64,000 nt of DNA from Streptomyces sp. YIM 130001 (GCF_003574445.1 NZ_KZ984564.1:124001-188000), one strand, 5' to 3'. Positions 32,699 through 43,469 are shown, counted from the first letter of the stretch. Notes: generated from the letters alone by a model not told the origin. A program made the numbers and translations.

Positions 32699-33358
32699 CT
32701 ATACCCAACCGTGTTCCCGGGCGAGCCGCACCGCTGCGTGCCGGTTCTCGACGCCGAGCTTGGAGACCGCGGAGGAGAGGTAGTTGCGGACCGTGCCCTG
32801 GGACAGAGCGGCCCGCTCGGCGATCTCCGCCACGGGTGCGCCGTCGGCCGCGAGTTCCAGCACCTCGGCCTCGCGCGCGGTCAGCGGGGAGTCACCTGAC
32901 GCGATCGCGTCGGCGGCCAACTCCGGGTCCACGTAACGGTTTCCGGCGCGTACGGTGCGGATGATCTCGGCGAGGCGCTGGGCGCTGACCGTCTTCGGCA
33001 CGAAGCCCCGTACGCCTGCCGCGAGGGCGCGTTTGAGGTGGCCGGGGCGGCCGTGGCTGGTCACGATCAGTGTCCGGCAGTCGGGCAGTTCGGCGCGGAT
33101 CGTTGTGGCCACACTCACACCGTCGGCGCCCGGCATCTGCAGGTCGAGCACGGCGACGTCCGGCCGGTGCGTACGGGCCATGGCGATCGCCTCGGGGCCG
33201 CTGCCCGCTTCCGCGACGACGACCAGGTCGTCCTCCAGCGCGAGCAGTGCGGCCAGCGCGCCGCGGATCAGGTGCTCGTCGTCCGCGAGCAGGAGCCGTA
33301 CGGCTGACTGTGCGGCCGGCTGATCGGTGGACTGCTCGCTGTGCTGCTCGGCCGTCAC
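32699..33358 (-). CDS. LuxR-type two-component response regulator
   Basis: 219 aa. The GTG at 33358 overlaps the kinase stop (GTGA). Receiver domain: acidic pair in LLLADDEHL, phospho-Asp in VAVLDLQMPG near 70, Thr/Ser in LIVTSHG and Lys in FVPKTV. A NarL/FixJ HTH follows at about 150-215 (LTAREAEVLELAADGAPVAEIAERAALSQGTVRNYLSSAVSKLG). It is the last gene of the ATPase-permease-kinase-regulator operon and likely controls it. The likely target is the TGACA-type palindrome upstream of the ATPase gene. Confidence 0.93.
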   Translation of the reverse strand: MTAEQHSEQSTDQPAAQSAVRLLLADDEHLIRGALAALLALEDDLVVVAEAGSGPEAIAMARTHRPDVAVLDLQMPGADGVSVATTIRAELPDCRTLIVTSHGRPGHLKRALAAGVRGFVPKTVSAQRLAEIIRTVRAGNRYVDPELAADAIASGDSPLTAREAEVLELAADGAPVAEIAERAALSQGTVRNYLSSAVSKLGVENRHAAVRLAREHGWV

Positions 33359-34884
33359 TCGAGCCTCCCTTCGGACCGGAGCGTTCCGGTGGGTTGTGCG
33401 GTGGGGGCCGCGGGGGCGGCCCGATGGTCGTCAGCGGTGCTGCGGCTGCGGCCTCCTCCTTCCGCGGCGGGTACGTCTTCCGCGCGTTCCGCATCGGCAG
33501 CGTCGTCGCTCGGGCGGGCCGCGCTGTCCGGGACCTGCGCCTCGTTCTCGGGGCCGGTGGCCGCCGATGCCGGTCCCGGTGCCCGCTGCCCAGACGAGTC
33601 CGGTTCTCCCGTCCGCCCGGACGACCGACTCCGCTCCGCCACCGGAACCCGGGCCGTCACACGGAAGTAGCCGCCCCGGGTCAGGCCCGCCTCGAGGGTT
33701 CCGGAGACGCCGGCGAGGCGTTCGCGGAGGCCGGCCAGGCCGGAGCCGCCGGCCGGAGCCAGGGCATCCGCGTCCGCGTCCGTCTTCTGATGGCCCGCGG
33801 CACCGTCGTTCTCCACGGTCAGGACCGCGTCACCGCCGTCCCGGCGCAGCAGCACCGAGCAGTGGGCCGGGTCGCCGTGCCCCAGCACATTGGTGGTGGC
33901 CTCGCGCACCACCCAACCGAGCACCGACTGGGTGGAGTCGGGCAGGGTGTCCGCCGTGGCCGTACCGACGAGCACGCACTGGATGCCTGCGGCCGTCAGG
34001 ACGCCGTGCGCGCCCGCCAGTTCGGCGCCCAGATCCGCCTCCCGGTAACCGCGCACCACGTCGCGCATGTCGCGCTGGGTCTCCCGGGCGATGCGCTGCA
34101 CCTCCGCCATCTCCTCGATGGCCTCCGGCTTCCCCCGCGACGCGAGCCGCGCGGCCAGTTCGCTCTTCAGCGCGATGACCGCGAGGTTGCGCCCCATCAC
34201 GTCGTGCAGATCGCGTCCGAAGCGCAGCCGCTCCTCGGCGACGGCGAGTCTGGCCTGGGCCTCCTTGCCCTGCTCGGCCTGGGCCATCGCCCCGACGCTC
34301 CAGGCTCCGCTGCGCACCGAGGCCAGGGCGAGCAGCGGCCCGGCGTAGGAGCTGCAGATCACGGCGAACAGGCTGAGGCCCTGCAGCCCGGCGACGGCGT
34401 AGGCCACGCCGATGACCGCTGTGAGCGCCAGATGCCGCAGCAGGAAGGTCCGTACCGGCGCCACCAGGGAGTACGTCATGGCGAACGGAAGGGTGGCGAA
34501 GAGGGCGAGGAACGCCGGGAACGGCTGCTCCGGCCCGCCCAGTGCTTGAGTGACGACCAGCAGGAGCAGGACGATGCCCATCAGCGTGGCCAGGATCTGC
34601 AGCGTCCGCGGGGAGAGCCGTCCCCGGCCCAGGTAGTGGTCGAGCGCGGGGGCCAGCGCCCGGTCGCAGATGACGGCCATGGTCAGGCAGAGCACCGCCA
34701 CCACCGAGCCGAGCATCACCGTCCGCAGATCGTCGCCGATCAGCTGGAGCAGGGGCAGCAGCGCCCAGCTCATGAGGAAGAACCAGGGCAGCATGCGCAG
34801 CGCCATCCGGTACTGGAACTCGACCCGCTCCAGCGGACTGCGATCGCCCCACACCCGCGCCTGCCAGCGCTTCATGCGCCCCAT
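33355..34884 (-). CDS. DesK-type sensor histidine kinase
   Basis: 509 aa. The ATG at 34884 has GGAGG 9 nt upstream. About five to six membrane helices (about 25-185) form the sensor, with no large outer domain, so it likely reads membrane state or a membrane-active compound. HisKA_3 has ERLRFGRDLHDVMGRNLAVIALKSEL, with His in DLHD. The ATPase end has REATTNVLGHGD, VENDGA and GGSGLAGLRERL. After about residue 405 a tail of about 100 low-complexity residues (ASAATGPENEAQVPDSAARP...) has no known counterpart. It partners with the downstream regulator. Confidence 0.92.
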   Translation of the reverse strand: MGRMKRWQARVWGDRSPLERVEFQYRMALRMLPWFFLMSWALLPLLQLIGDDLRTVMLGSVVAVLCLTMAVICDRALAPALDHYLGRGRLSPRTLQILATLMGIVLLLLVVTQALGGPEQPFPAFLALFATLPFAMTYSLVAPVRTFLLRHLALTAVIGVAYAVAGLQGLSLFAVICSSYAGPLLALASVRSGAWSVGAMAQAEQGKEAQARLAVAEERLRFGRDLHDVMGRNLAVIALKSELAARLASRGKPEAIEEMAEVQRIARETQRDMRDVVRGYREADLGAELAGAHGVLTAAGIQCVLVGTATADTLPDSTQSVLGWVVREATTNVLGHGDPAHCSVLLRRDGGDAVLTVENDGAAGHQKTDADADALAPAGGSGLAGLRERLAGVSGTLEAGLTRGGYFRVTARVPVAERSRSSGRTGEPDSSGQRAPGPASAATGPENEAQVPDSAARPSDDAADAERAEDVPAAEGGGRSRSTADDHRAAPAAPTAQPTGTLRSEGRLE

Positions 34885-34967
34885 GCCCGTTCGCCTCCGT
34901 ATCGTCCGTGCGTCCCGGCCGCCCTCAGGCCCTGTCGGTCCTGGTGCGGCCGCCGGACACCCCCGGC

Positions 34968-35780
34968 TCAGCGCCTGGGCTCCCACCGGAACAACCGTCG
35001 CACAGCGATCCCGGCGACGACGATCCACGCGACGGCGAGGCCGATCTGGGCCAGCGTCTCGGTGCCGGAGAGCTCTCCGGTCAGGCCGCTGCGTACGAGG
35101 GCGATCACCGGGGAGAACGGCAGCATCTCGCAGATCGAGGCGACCTTGTCGGGCAGCACCTCGAGCGGGACGGCCATGCCGGACCCGAGCATCGAGATGA
35201 AGACCAGCGGAAGCGTGGTGACCTGCGATCCCTCGGCCGTACGGCTCAGGGCCGCGGTCACGCCCGCGGCGACCACGGCGAGGACGAGCCCGAGCAGCAG
35301 ACCGATCACGATCAGGTGGGCCGCCGCCGGGACCTTGGCGTCGATCACCGTCAGACAGGCCACGGACACGAGTACGGACTGGGCGAGGCCGATGAGCAGC
35401 GACGGCAGTGCGGCCCCGGCGAGGATCTCGCCGTCCTGCAGTTCGCCGGTGCGCAGCCGCTTGAAGACCAGCTCCTCGCGGCGTACGACGAAGATGTTGA
35501 CCAGGGCGCTGTACACGGCGAAGAGCAGCGAGAAGCCGATGGCCGCGGGCAGGATGATCTCGCTCATGGACAGCGAGGTGGAGTCCTGGAGGGTGTCCTT
35601 GGCGGAGGCGTAGACGCTGAACGGCAGGATCAGCGGAATGGCCATCGCCGTGAACAGAACACCCTTGTTGCGGCCCAGCAGGGTGAGTTCGGCGCGGGCG
35701 AGCGAGGTGAGCCGGCCGGCCGGCGTGCTGGCGGGGCCGGCCGCGGCGGTGGTCGCGCTGTCGGTGGTCAGGGTGCTCAT
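34968..35780 (-). CDS. ABC-2 type export permease
   Basis: 270 aa. The ATG at 35780 overlaps the ATPase stop (ATGA). Six membrane helices are visible, beginning with LGRNKGVLFTAMAIPLILPFSVYA. The cytoplasmic loop NIFVVRREELVFKRLRTGELQDGEILAGAALPS is the ABC-2 coupling segment. With the ATPase it makes a DrrAB/LnrLMN-like exporter. Operons of this plan with DesK/LuxR pairs export lipids, lantibiotics or amphiphilic drugs and are induced by them. Confidence 0.9.
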   Translation of the reverse strand: MSTLTTDSATTAAAGPASTPAGRLTSLARAELTLLGRNKGVLFTAMAIPLILPFSVYASAKDTLQDSTSLSMSEIILPAAIGFSLLFAVYSALVNIFVVRREELVFKRLRTGELQDGEILAGAALPSLLIGLAQSVLVSVACLTVIDAKVPAAAHLIVIGLLLGLVLAVVAAGVTAALSRTAEGSQVTTLPLVFISMLGSGMAVPLEVLPDKVASICEMLPFSPVIALVRSGLTGELSGTETLAQIGLAVAWIVVAGIAVRRLFRWEPRR

Positions 35781-36769
35781 GCCACTGTCTCCTTCTGGCG
35801 GTCGCCCGCACGGAATCCGGGGTCGTCCTGGCTCCTGGCCTCGCGGGCGATCTGCAGGAACGCCTCTTCGAGGGAGGCGGAGCGGACGTCGAGGGCGCGC
35901 AGTTCGATGTTGCGTTCGGCGGCCCAGGTCAGCAGCCGGGTGGCCGAGAACTGCAGCTCCTTGGTGCGCAACTTGACGGTGCGGCCGGACAGTTCGTGGC
36001 CGATGATGCCGATCGAGTCGAGCGGCGGCAGGTCGCCGACGAAGTAGCCGTCGGGCAGTTCGAAGGAGATCCGGGACGGCTCCGCGGCCGTCACCTCGGC
36101 CGGTGTGCCCGAGGCCGCGATCCGGCCCTCGTGCATGATCGCGAGGCGGTCGGCGAGCGACTCGGCCTCTTCCAGGTAGTGCGTGGTCATCAGGACGGTG
36201 GTGCCGGAGTCGCGCAGCGAGCGGACCAGGTCCCAGGTGTCCTGCCGGCCCTCGGCGTCCATGCCGGTGGTGGGCTCGTCGAGGAAGAGCATCTCGGGCC
36301 GTCCGAGCAGGGCGAGCGCCAGGTCGAGGCGCCGCTTCTCGCCGCCGGAGAGCATCTTCACGCGTACGTCGCCGCGCTTGGCGAGGCCGACCAGTTCGAG
36401 CGACTCCGCCTGCGGGCGGGCGCCGCTGGTGGCGCCGGCCCACATCCGCAGCGTCTCGTTCACGGTCAGCTCGGACGGGAAGCCGCCCTCCTGCAGCATC
36501 ACCCCGACCCTCGGGCGCACCAGGTTCCGCTCGGTGTACGGGTCGTGGCCGAGGATGCGGACCTGGCCGCCGGCCGGCCGGTCGAGGCCTTCGAGCAGTT
36601 CCACGGTCGAGGTCTTGCCGGCGCCGTTGGTGCCGAGCAGGGCGAAGAGTTCGCCCTTGCCGACCTCGAACGAGACGCCGCGTACGGCCTCGAATTCGCC
36701 TCCGTACACCCGTCGTAGATCGGTGACTTCAATCACGGATTCGTCCCCCGCTGGGCTCTGTGTGGTCAT
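35777..36769 (-). CDS. ABC exporter ATP-binding protein (DrrA-like)
   Basis: 330 aa. Walker A GTNGAGKTS near 48, Q loop MLQEGG, signature LSGGEKRR, Walker B LLFLDEPTTGMD-like (MLFLDEPTTGMD), H loop TTHYLEEAE. The C-terminal extension (about 240-320) with IELRALDVRSASLEEAFL is the DUF4162-type regulatory domain of DrrA-like ATPases. It is first in the operon and is translationally coupled to the permease. A palindrome-rich promoter lies upstream. Confidence 0.93.
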   Translation of the reverse strand: MTTQSPAGDESVIEVTDLRRVYGGEFEAVRGVSFEVGKGELFALLGTNGAGKTSTVELLEGLDRPAGGQVRILGHDPYTERNLVRPRVGVMLQEGGFPSELTVNETLRMWAGATSGARPQAESLELVGLAKRGDVRVKMLSGGEKRRLDLALALLGRPEMLFLDEPTTGMDAEGRQDTWDLVRSLRDSGTTVLMTTHYLEEAESLADRLAIMHEGRIAASGTPAEVTAAEPSRISFELPDGYFVGDLPPLDSIGIIGHELSGRTVKLRTKELQFSATRLLTWAAERNIELRALDVRSASLEEAFLQIAREARSQDDPGFRAGDRQKETVA

Positions 36770-36812
36770 GGCTCAAGCCTCCCGGCGGCGACGGGCCGGC
36801 GGCAGTGCGAGG

Positions 36813-36839
36813 TGTCATGGACCTGCGTGACAAATGTCA
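36813..36839. promoter_or_regulatory. Candidate operator of the ABC/two-component operon
   Basis: TGTCA at 36814, then TGACA-AA-TGTCA at 36828-36839. The repeated half-sites 45-70 bp before the ATPase start fit a dimeric LuxR-type regulator, probably the one encoded in the operon. Confidence 0.45.
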
Positions 36840-36889
36840 GAAGCCGGGGAGAGCGGCGCTTGCGCGGACCGGGGTGCGTCCGGACAACG

Positions 36890-36925
36890 AAGAAGCCCCG
36901 GTACGAGATGTACCAGGGCTTCTTT
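36890..36925 (-). terminator. Terminator after tRNA-Gly pair
   Basis: AAGAAGCCC...GGTAC / GTACC...GGGCTTCTT closes a long stem just beyond the 3' end of the tRNA at 36930, ending in T residues on the minus strand. Confidence 0.8.
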
Positions 36926-36929
36926 CCCG

Positions 36930-37002
36930 AGCGGACGACGAGGTTCGAACTCGCGACCTCAACCTTGGCAAGGTTGCGCTCTACCAGCTGAGCTACGTCC
37001 GC
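36930..37002 (-). tRNA. tRNA-Gly (anticodon GCC), second copy
   Basis: 73 nt, CCA not encoded. Acceptor GCGGACG/CGTCCGC; the D, anticodon and T arms match the copy at 32601-32676 except for one D-loop base (GCTGG for GTTGG). Confidence 0.94.
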
Positions 37003-37082
37003 ATGGCATCCGACCGGCTTTCACCGATCGGCGCGTGCATCAGCCTACCTGATCGAATTACTCGACCGGAAGGAGATGCCGG

Positions 37083-37154
37083 AGCGGGTGACAGGAATTG
37101 CACACTGCGCCTCCCCCTTGGAAAGGGGGTGTTCTACTACTGAACTACACCCGC
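37083..37154 (-). tRNA. tRNA-Gly (anticodon TCC)
   Basis: 72 nt, CCA not encoded. Acceptor GCGGGTG/CACCCGC, anticodon arm CCCCC-TTTCCAA-GGGGG giving TCC, T loop GTGCAATTC. It is 80 bp upstream of the GCC copy on the same strand, so the two are likely co-transcribed. Confidence 0.93.
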
Positions 37155-37300
37155 GCGTCCTCCGTGGAGTCCGGCCTTGTGGCCTGGCCCCGCGGCGCGC
37201 TCCAGACTTTAGCCGACCTGCAGGGGTGGAGCGCAAGTCGGATGCGTCGCCGGTCCGTTCCGCGATCGGCGGACCGGATCGGGACGGCGGCGTTCCGCGG

Positions 37301-37645
37301 TCAGTTGGCCGCGTTGAACGCCTCGTAGACCTTCTTGGGGATCCGGCCGCGGGCCGGGACGTCCATCTTGTGCGAACGGGCCCAGGCGCGCACCGCCGCG
37401 GGGTCGGCCGTCACCGTGGTGAAGGTCGCCGTGGGGCGGCCGTTCCTGACGCTCGCCTTCGTGCCGGATTTCGGCTGCTTGCGGCCCGCGTGCAGGTACG
37501 GCGCGAGCGCGCTGCGCAGTTTCTTGGCATTGGCGGGATTGAGGTCGATCTCGTACGACTTGCCGTCCAGGCCGAAGGCAATGGTTTCCGCTGCTTCTCC
37601 GCCGTCGATGTCGTCGGAGAGGGTGACCACGACACGCTGCGCCAC
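37301..37645 (-). CDS. lsr2: Lsr2-family nucleoid-associated protein
   Basis: 114 aa. The GTG at 37645 is chosen because GAAGGGA lies 9 nt upstream and the protein then begins VAQRVVVTLSDDIDG, the usual Lsr2 start. An ATG at 37663 would add six residues. The N-terminal part forms the dimer domain. The C-terminal DNA-binding domain (about 75-114) has VRAWARSHKMDVPARGRIPKKVYEAF, where the Arg-Gly-Arg enters the minor groove of AT-rich DNA. The usual RGR is present as ARGRIP. It silences foreign AT-rich DNA. An AT-rich upstream region suits autoregulation. Confidence 0.93.
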   Translation of the reverse strand: MAQRVVVTLSDDIDGGEAAETIAFGLDGKSYEIDLNPANAKKLRSALAPYLHAGRKQPKSGTKASVRNGRPTATFTTVTADPAAVRAWARSHKMDVPARGRIPKKVYEAFNAAN

Positions 37646-37704
37646 GAAAATCGGTCCCTTCATGCGGAATCACCGCGCTGACATGCGGTGACGCCGACTG
37701 GCCG

Positions 37705-37800
37705 GTTGTTTTAGGGGGCATTGCCAGGACTATTGAGCTATTGCTTGTCGAATCCTTTGTACAGGGCCCGGCAATGCATTGTGAAGCCCGACTAAATCCG
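37705..37800. promoter_or_regulatory. AT-rich lsr2 upstream region
   Basis: Runs such as TTGTTTTAGG, CTATTGAGCTATTGCTTG and GACTAAATCC are unusually AT-rich here. CAATGCATTG at 37772-37781 is a perfect palindrome, and GGCATTGCC at 37718 repeats half of it. A likely Lsr2 autoregulatory site plus promoter; no exact promoter assigned. Confidence 0.45.
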
Positions 37801-38038
37801 TCCGCGTGTCCGGATGCAATGTCAGTCCTGTCTTTTTCCCAGAATTTTCCCTGGGTGGCCCGTCCGGTATGCGGGAACGTGATGACGGTCACGTGATCGC
37901 CGCAAGTCCCGGCCGATGTCCACACTTCCGTGCGGCGTTCCTCCGGTGTTCCCGCCGGCCTTCCGGTTCTCTTCCGGCAGCCCTTCCGGCGACTGTTCCG
38001 ACGGCCCTTCCGGCTCCACTTCTGTCCGTACTCAGGGC

Positions 38039-38086
38039 GGTCCTTACGGCAGTCCTTACAGCGGTCCTTACAGCGGTCGTTATGTG
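38039..38086. repeat. Four 12-bp tandem repeats upstream of purS
   Basis: GGTCCTTACGGC, AGTCCTTACAGC, GGTCCTTACAGC and GGTCGTTATGTG stand head to tail. TTCCGG words repeat in the preceding 90 bp. Frames through it give repetitive peptides with no good start. I regard 37,800-38,100 as noncoding. Confidence 0.65.
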
Positions 38087-38107
38087 CGGTCCCCTTCCGC
38101 CCGTTGT

Positions 38108-38135
38108 CTACCCGCGTAGAAATTTTCGGCGGGTA
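38108..38135. promoter_or_regulatory. Inverted repeat before purSQL
   Basis: CTACCCGC ... GCGGGTAG with a 12-nt AT-rich centre containing GTAGAAATTTTCG. A shorter nested palindrome, CTAC-CCGC-GTAG, sits at its left end. TAGTCT at 38133-38138 could be the -10. It is 43 bp before purS and may bind a purine regulator. Confidence 0.45.
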
Positions 38136-38177
38136 GTCTGATGAGACCTGCTCACGCACCACACACCGGGAGTGCCA

Positions 38178-38477
38178 GTGGCACGCGTCGTAGTCGACGT
38201 CATGCTCAAGCCCGAGATCCTCGACCCCCAGGGACAGGCGGTGCAGCGTGCACTGCCGCGTCTCGGATTCGAGGGAATCGCGGACGTACGCCAGGGGAAG
38301 CGCTTCGAGCTCGAGGTGGAGGGCGCGGTCGACGACGCCGCACTCGCCCGCATCCACGAGCTGGCCGAAACGTTCCTCGCCAACACCGTGATCGAGGACT
38401 TCGTCGTCAAGGTCGAGAACGCCGAGGGCATCGAGAACCCCGTGACCCCCGACGTCCCCGCGAAGTCCGGGAGTTGA
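38178..38477 (+). CDS. purS: FGAM synthase subunit PurS
   Basis: 99 aa. The GTG at 38178 is preferred over the one at 38172 because GGGAG lies 5 nt upstream and the protein begins [19 protein letters not shown], as in the family. It is a small ferredoxin-like dimer. It bridges PurQ and PurL so that ammonia passes between them. The stop is one base before the purQ start. The three genes form one coupled operon in the order S-Q-L. Confidence 0.95.
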   Translation: MARVVVDVMLKPEILDPQGQAVQRALPRLGFEGIADVRQGKRFELEVEGAVDDAALARIHELAETFLANTVIEDFVVKVENAEGIENPVTPDVPAKSGS

Positions 38478-38478
38478 C

Positions 38479-39182
38479 GTGACTGCTCGCATCGGAGTCG
38501 TCACCTTTCCCGGCACGCTCGACGACCGGGACACCCAGCGCGCCGTTCGGGTCGCCGGCGCCGAACCCGTGCCGCTGTGGCACCGGGACAAGAACCTGGG
38601 GCAGGTCGACGCGGTTGTGCTGCCCGGCGGATTCTCCTACGGCGACTATCTGCGGGCCGGCGCGATCTCCCGTTTCTCGCCGCTGATGGAGACCGTCATC
38701 GAGCAGGCCAGGGCCGGAATGCCGGTACTCGGTATCTGCAACGGTTTCCAGGTCCTCACCGAGACCCACCTGCTGCCCGGCGCCATGCTGCGGAACACGG
38801 ATCTGCACTTCGTCTGCCGCGACCAGAAGCTCCGCGTGGAGAACGCGGAGACCGCCTGGACCGCGGACTACACGCAGGGCCAGGAGATCTCGATCCCGCT
38901 CAAGAACATCGACGGCCGCTACGTCGCCGACGAGCGCACCCTCGACGCGCTCGAGGCCGAGGGCCGGGTCGCCTTCCGCTACGCCACCGCCGGCGAGAGC
39001 GCCGACGGCTACGGCAACCCCAACGGCTCGCTGCGCGATATCGCCGGCATCACCAACGCGGCGGGCAACGTCGTCGGCCTCATGCCGCACCCCGAGCACG
39101 CGGTCGAGCCGCTCATCGGGACCGGCCGCACCGACGGCCTCGGATTCTTCACCTCGATCCTCAAGAATTTGGTCAACGCCTG

Positions 39183-39183
<1 letters not shown>
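38479..39183 (+). CDS. purQ: FGAM synthase glutaminase subunit PurQ
   Basis: 234 aa. The GTG at 38479 gives [16 protein letters not shown]. Class I glutaminase: nucleophile Cys in GICNGFQVL near 95, His and Glu in MPHPEHAVE near 205. It releases ammonia from glutamine for the PurL reaction (FGAR to FGAM). The TGA shares its last base with the purL ATG (TGATG). Confidence 0.96.
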
Positions 39184-41432
<2,249 letters not shown>

Positions 41433-41450
41433 GCACGGAGTTCGTTCACC

Positions 41451-41491
41451 CGCGGCCCCCGTTCCGGATCCGTCCGGGCGGGGGCCGCGGC
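41451..41491 (+). terminator. Terminator of purSQL
   Basis: CCGCGGCCCCCG (41451-41462) pairs perfectly with CGGGGGCCGCGG (41480-41491), 19 bp after the purL stop. Confidence 0.85.
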
Positions 41492-41651
41492 GTGCCCGGG
41501 GGAGCGGGTGTCGCTCCGCGTGGTCTCCGCCGGCCGGGCTTCCGTAATAGCGTGTTCCGACCTACCGCGCGCCCGACCCGCACCTGACGCGCTCCACGCC
41601 CGACCGGATCCGAGCCGGCTCGACCCGTACCGCGAGAACCCGGGGGAACTC

Positions 41652-42482
41652 ATGCTCGTACGCAAGTCGTTCGCCGTCCTGCAGCGCCTGCTCCTGGTGG
41701 CCTTCGTGGCGCTGATCGTGGTCTACCTGATCAAGGACCTGCAGCCGCCGCTGTGGATCGTCTTCGGCCCGCTGATCGTCTCGTACGCGATCGGGATCAC
41801 GCTCGGACGGATGTCGAGCCGGTACCAGAAGAGCGTGCGGCACGAGACGGTGGAGGTGCAGGCGCCGGTCACCGGACGCTGGTCCGCGATGAACAGCCCG
41901 GCGGACCGCACGCCGAGCCACGGCGTCCACCACTTCGGCCAGACCTACGCCATCGACGTGGTGCCCGAGCCGGAGGGCACGGGCCGTCCGCGCTTCGCCT
42001 GGCTGTGGCCGATCGCGCGGCGCCCGGAGTCGTTCCCGGGTTTCGGCAGCCCGCTCTACGCGGTCGCGGACGCCACCGTGGTCGCCATGTCCGACGGCCG
42101 GCGTGACCATCTGAGCCGGAACTCGGTGATCGGGTTCCTCTACGTGCTCCTGGCCGAGGGGGAGCTGCGCGGACTCCTCGGCCCCGACCGGGTGTTGGGC
42201 AACCACGTGATCCTGGACCTCGGCGATGGCCTGTACGCCGCGTACGCCCACGTCCAGCGAGGGTCGATCCCCGTCCGCGCGGGCGACCGGGTCGCCGCCG
42301 GTCAGCTCCTCGGCCGCTGCGGCAACTCGGGAAACACCACCGAACCGCATCTGCACTTCCAGCTGATGGACGGACCGGACCTCGACACCGCCCGCGGCAG
42401 GCCGTTCCGCTGGCGGAACGTCGGAGTGCCGCGGAACGGCGAGCGGTTCACGGTCGACTCGGCGCCCTCCGCGCAGGAGTGA
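41652..42482 (+). CDS. Membrane-anchored M23 family peptidase
   Basis: 276 aa. The ATG at 41652 has GGGGGA 6 nt upstream. Two N-terminal membrane helices (VLQRLLLVAFVALIVVYLI and LWIVFGPLIVSYAIGITL) are followed by a lysostaphin-type domain. Zinc ligands are His and Asp in HHFGQTYAIDVV (about 96-107) and HxH in EPHLHFQLMD (about 235). A loop between them is longer than usual. The domain faces the outside and likely trims peptidoglycan cross-links. It is a single gene followed 45 bp later by the maleylpyruvate isomerase-like gene. Confidence 0.85.
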   Translation: MLVRKSFAVLQRLLLVAFVALIVVYLIKDLQPPLWIVFGPLIVSYAIGITLGRMSSRYQKSVRHETVEVQAPVTGRWSAMNSPADRTPSHGVHHFGQTYAIDVVPEPEGTGRPRFAWLWPIARRPESFPGFGSPLYAVADATVVAMSDGRRDHLSRNSVIGFLYVLLAEGELRGLLGPDRVLGNHVILDLGDGLYAAYAHVQRGSIPVRAGDRVAAGQLLGRCGNSGNTTEPHLHFQLMDGPDLDTARGRPFRWRNVGVPRNGERFTVDSAPSAQE

Positions 42483-42527
42483 GCGGCAGCGCCGATCTCG
42501 CCCGCCGGCAGAGCTATTCTCGCCCGC

Positions 42528-43322
42528 ATGCCGACAGCCAAGCCCCGCGCCCGTACGTACGACTCCGCCAAGATCAGGGCGGCCGTGACCCGGCAGTTCG
42601 GCCAGGTGCACGGCGCGATCCGCGGGTTGACCGCGGAGCAGCTCGCGGCGCCCACCGGGCTCGGCGACTGGACGGTACGTGAGCTCGCCGTGCATCTGAC
42701 CATGACGGTCGAGAGCGTCAGCCGCTGCCTGGACGAGCCGGAGCCCGCCGGGCGGCCGACCGGGCTGCTCGAGTACCCGCAGCTGACGGCCGGTTTCGCC
42801 GAGGCGGTCGCCGAGCACACGCAGGGGGTCGCGGAGCGGAAGCCGGATCTGGTGGGGCTCTACGACGAGGTGGCCGAGCGGTTCGAACGCCGCCTCGCCG
42901 ACGCCACCGACGGCCGACTGCTCGCCGTGCGGTCCGGCGCGATGAGACTCGCCGACTACCTGGTCACCCGTACCGTCGAACTCGTCGTCCACACCGATGA
43001 CTTGAACCGTGCGACGGGCCTCGGGATCCCGCTGGAGCGCCAGGCGGTCGCCGCCTGCACGCGGCTGCTCGCCGACACCCTCGCCGCCCGGGCACCCGGT
43101 GCGTCCACGGAGGTCCGCATCCCGCCGTACGCCGTCGTGCAGTGCATCGAAGGCCCTCGCCACACCCGCGGCACCCCGCCGAACGTGGTGGAGACCGACC
43201 CGCTGACCTGGATCCGGCTGGCCACCGGACGGACGGACTGGCAGTCGGCCCTGGACGGGGCGAAGGTCGCCGCCAGCGGCGAGCGGGCCGACCTCGCGGC
43301 GCTGCTGCCGCTGATGAGCTGA
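42528..43322 (+). CDS. Maleylpyruvate isomerase / sterol-carrier family protein
   Basis: 264 aa. The N-terminal four-helix DinB-like domain (about 20-165) has GLGDWTVRELAVHLTMTVESVSR, typical of mycothiol-dependent maleylpyruvate isomerase-like proteins, and a late histidine in ELVVHTDDLNRA. The C-terminal domain (about 180-264) resembles a sterol-carrier-like fold. Members use or bind mycothiol; the substrate here is unknown. A cluster of 23-bp repeats follows its stop. Confidence 0.75.
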   Translation: MPTAKPRARTYDSAKIRAAVTRQFGQVHGAIRGLTAEQLAAPTGLGDWTVRELAVHLTMTVESVSRCLDEPEPAGRPTGLLEYPQLTAGFAEAVAEHTQGVAERKPDLVGLYDEVAERFERRLADATDGRLLAVRSGAMRLADYLVTRTVELVVHTDDLNRATGLGIPLERQAVAACTRLLADTLAARAPGASTEVRIPPYAVVQCIEGPRHTRGTPPNVVETDPLTWIRLATGRTDWQSALDGAKVAASGERADLAALLPLMS

Positions 43323-43340
43323 GCCCCGCGCGCGGCACGG

Positions 43341-43445
43341 ACGGAAGCGTGTCCGTCACCAGGACGGAAGCGTGTCGGTCACCAGGACGGAAGCGTGTCG
43401 GTCACCAGGACGGAACCGTGTCCGTCACCAGGACGGAACCGGATC
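43341..43445. repeat. 23-bp tandem repeats, four and a half copies
   Basis: Units starting ACGGAAGCGTGTC and ending GTCACCAGG occur at 43341, 43364, 43387 and 43410, with a partial fifth at 43433. Differences are single bases (GCG/CCG and CCG/CGG). CCGTC-ACCAG-GACGG at unit junctions can form a small hairpin in copies 1 and 4. The array fills the spacer before the META lipoprotein gene. The period is not a multiple of three, so it is not coding repeat. Confidence 0.9.
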
Positions 43446-43469
43446 CCCCACTGCTTCCGTCACAGGCAC

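Noticed and set aside
37806-38141. Protein-coding gene in the gap between lsr2 and purS
   Set aside because: Open frames exist on both strands but are built of short repeats, have no ribosome site and overlap a promoter region.
43341-43445. CRISPR array
   Set aside because: Units follow one another without spacers and there are no cas genes.
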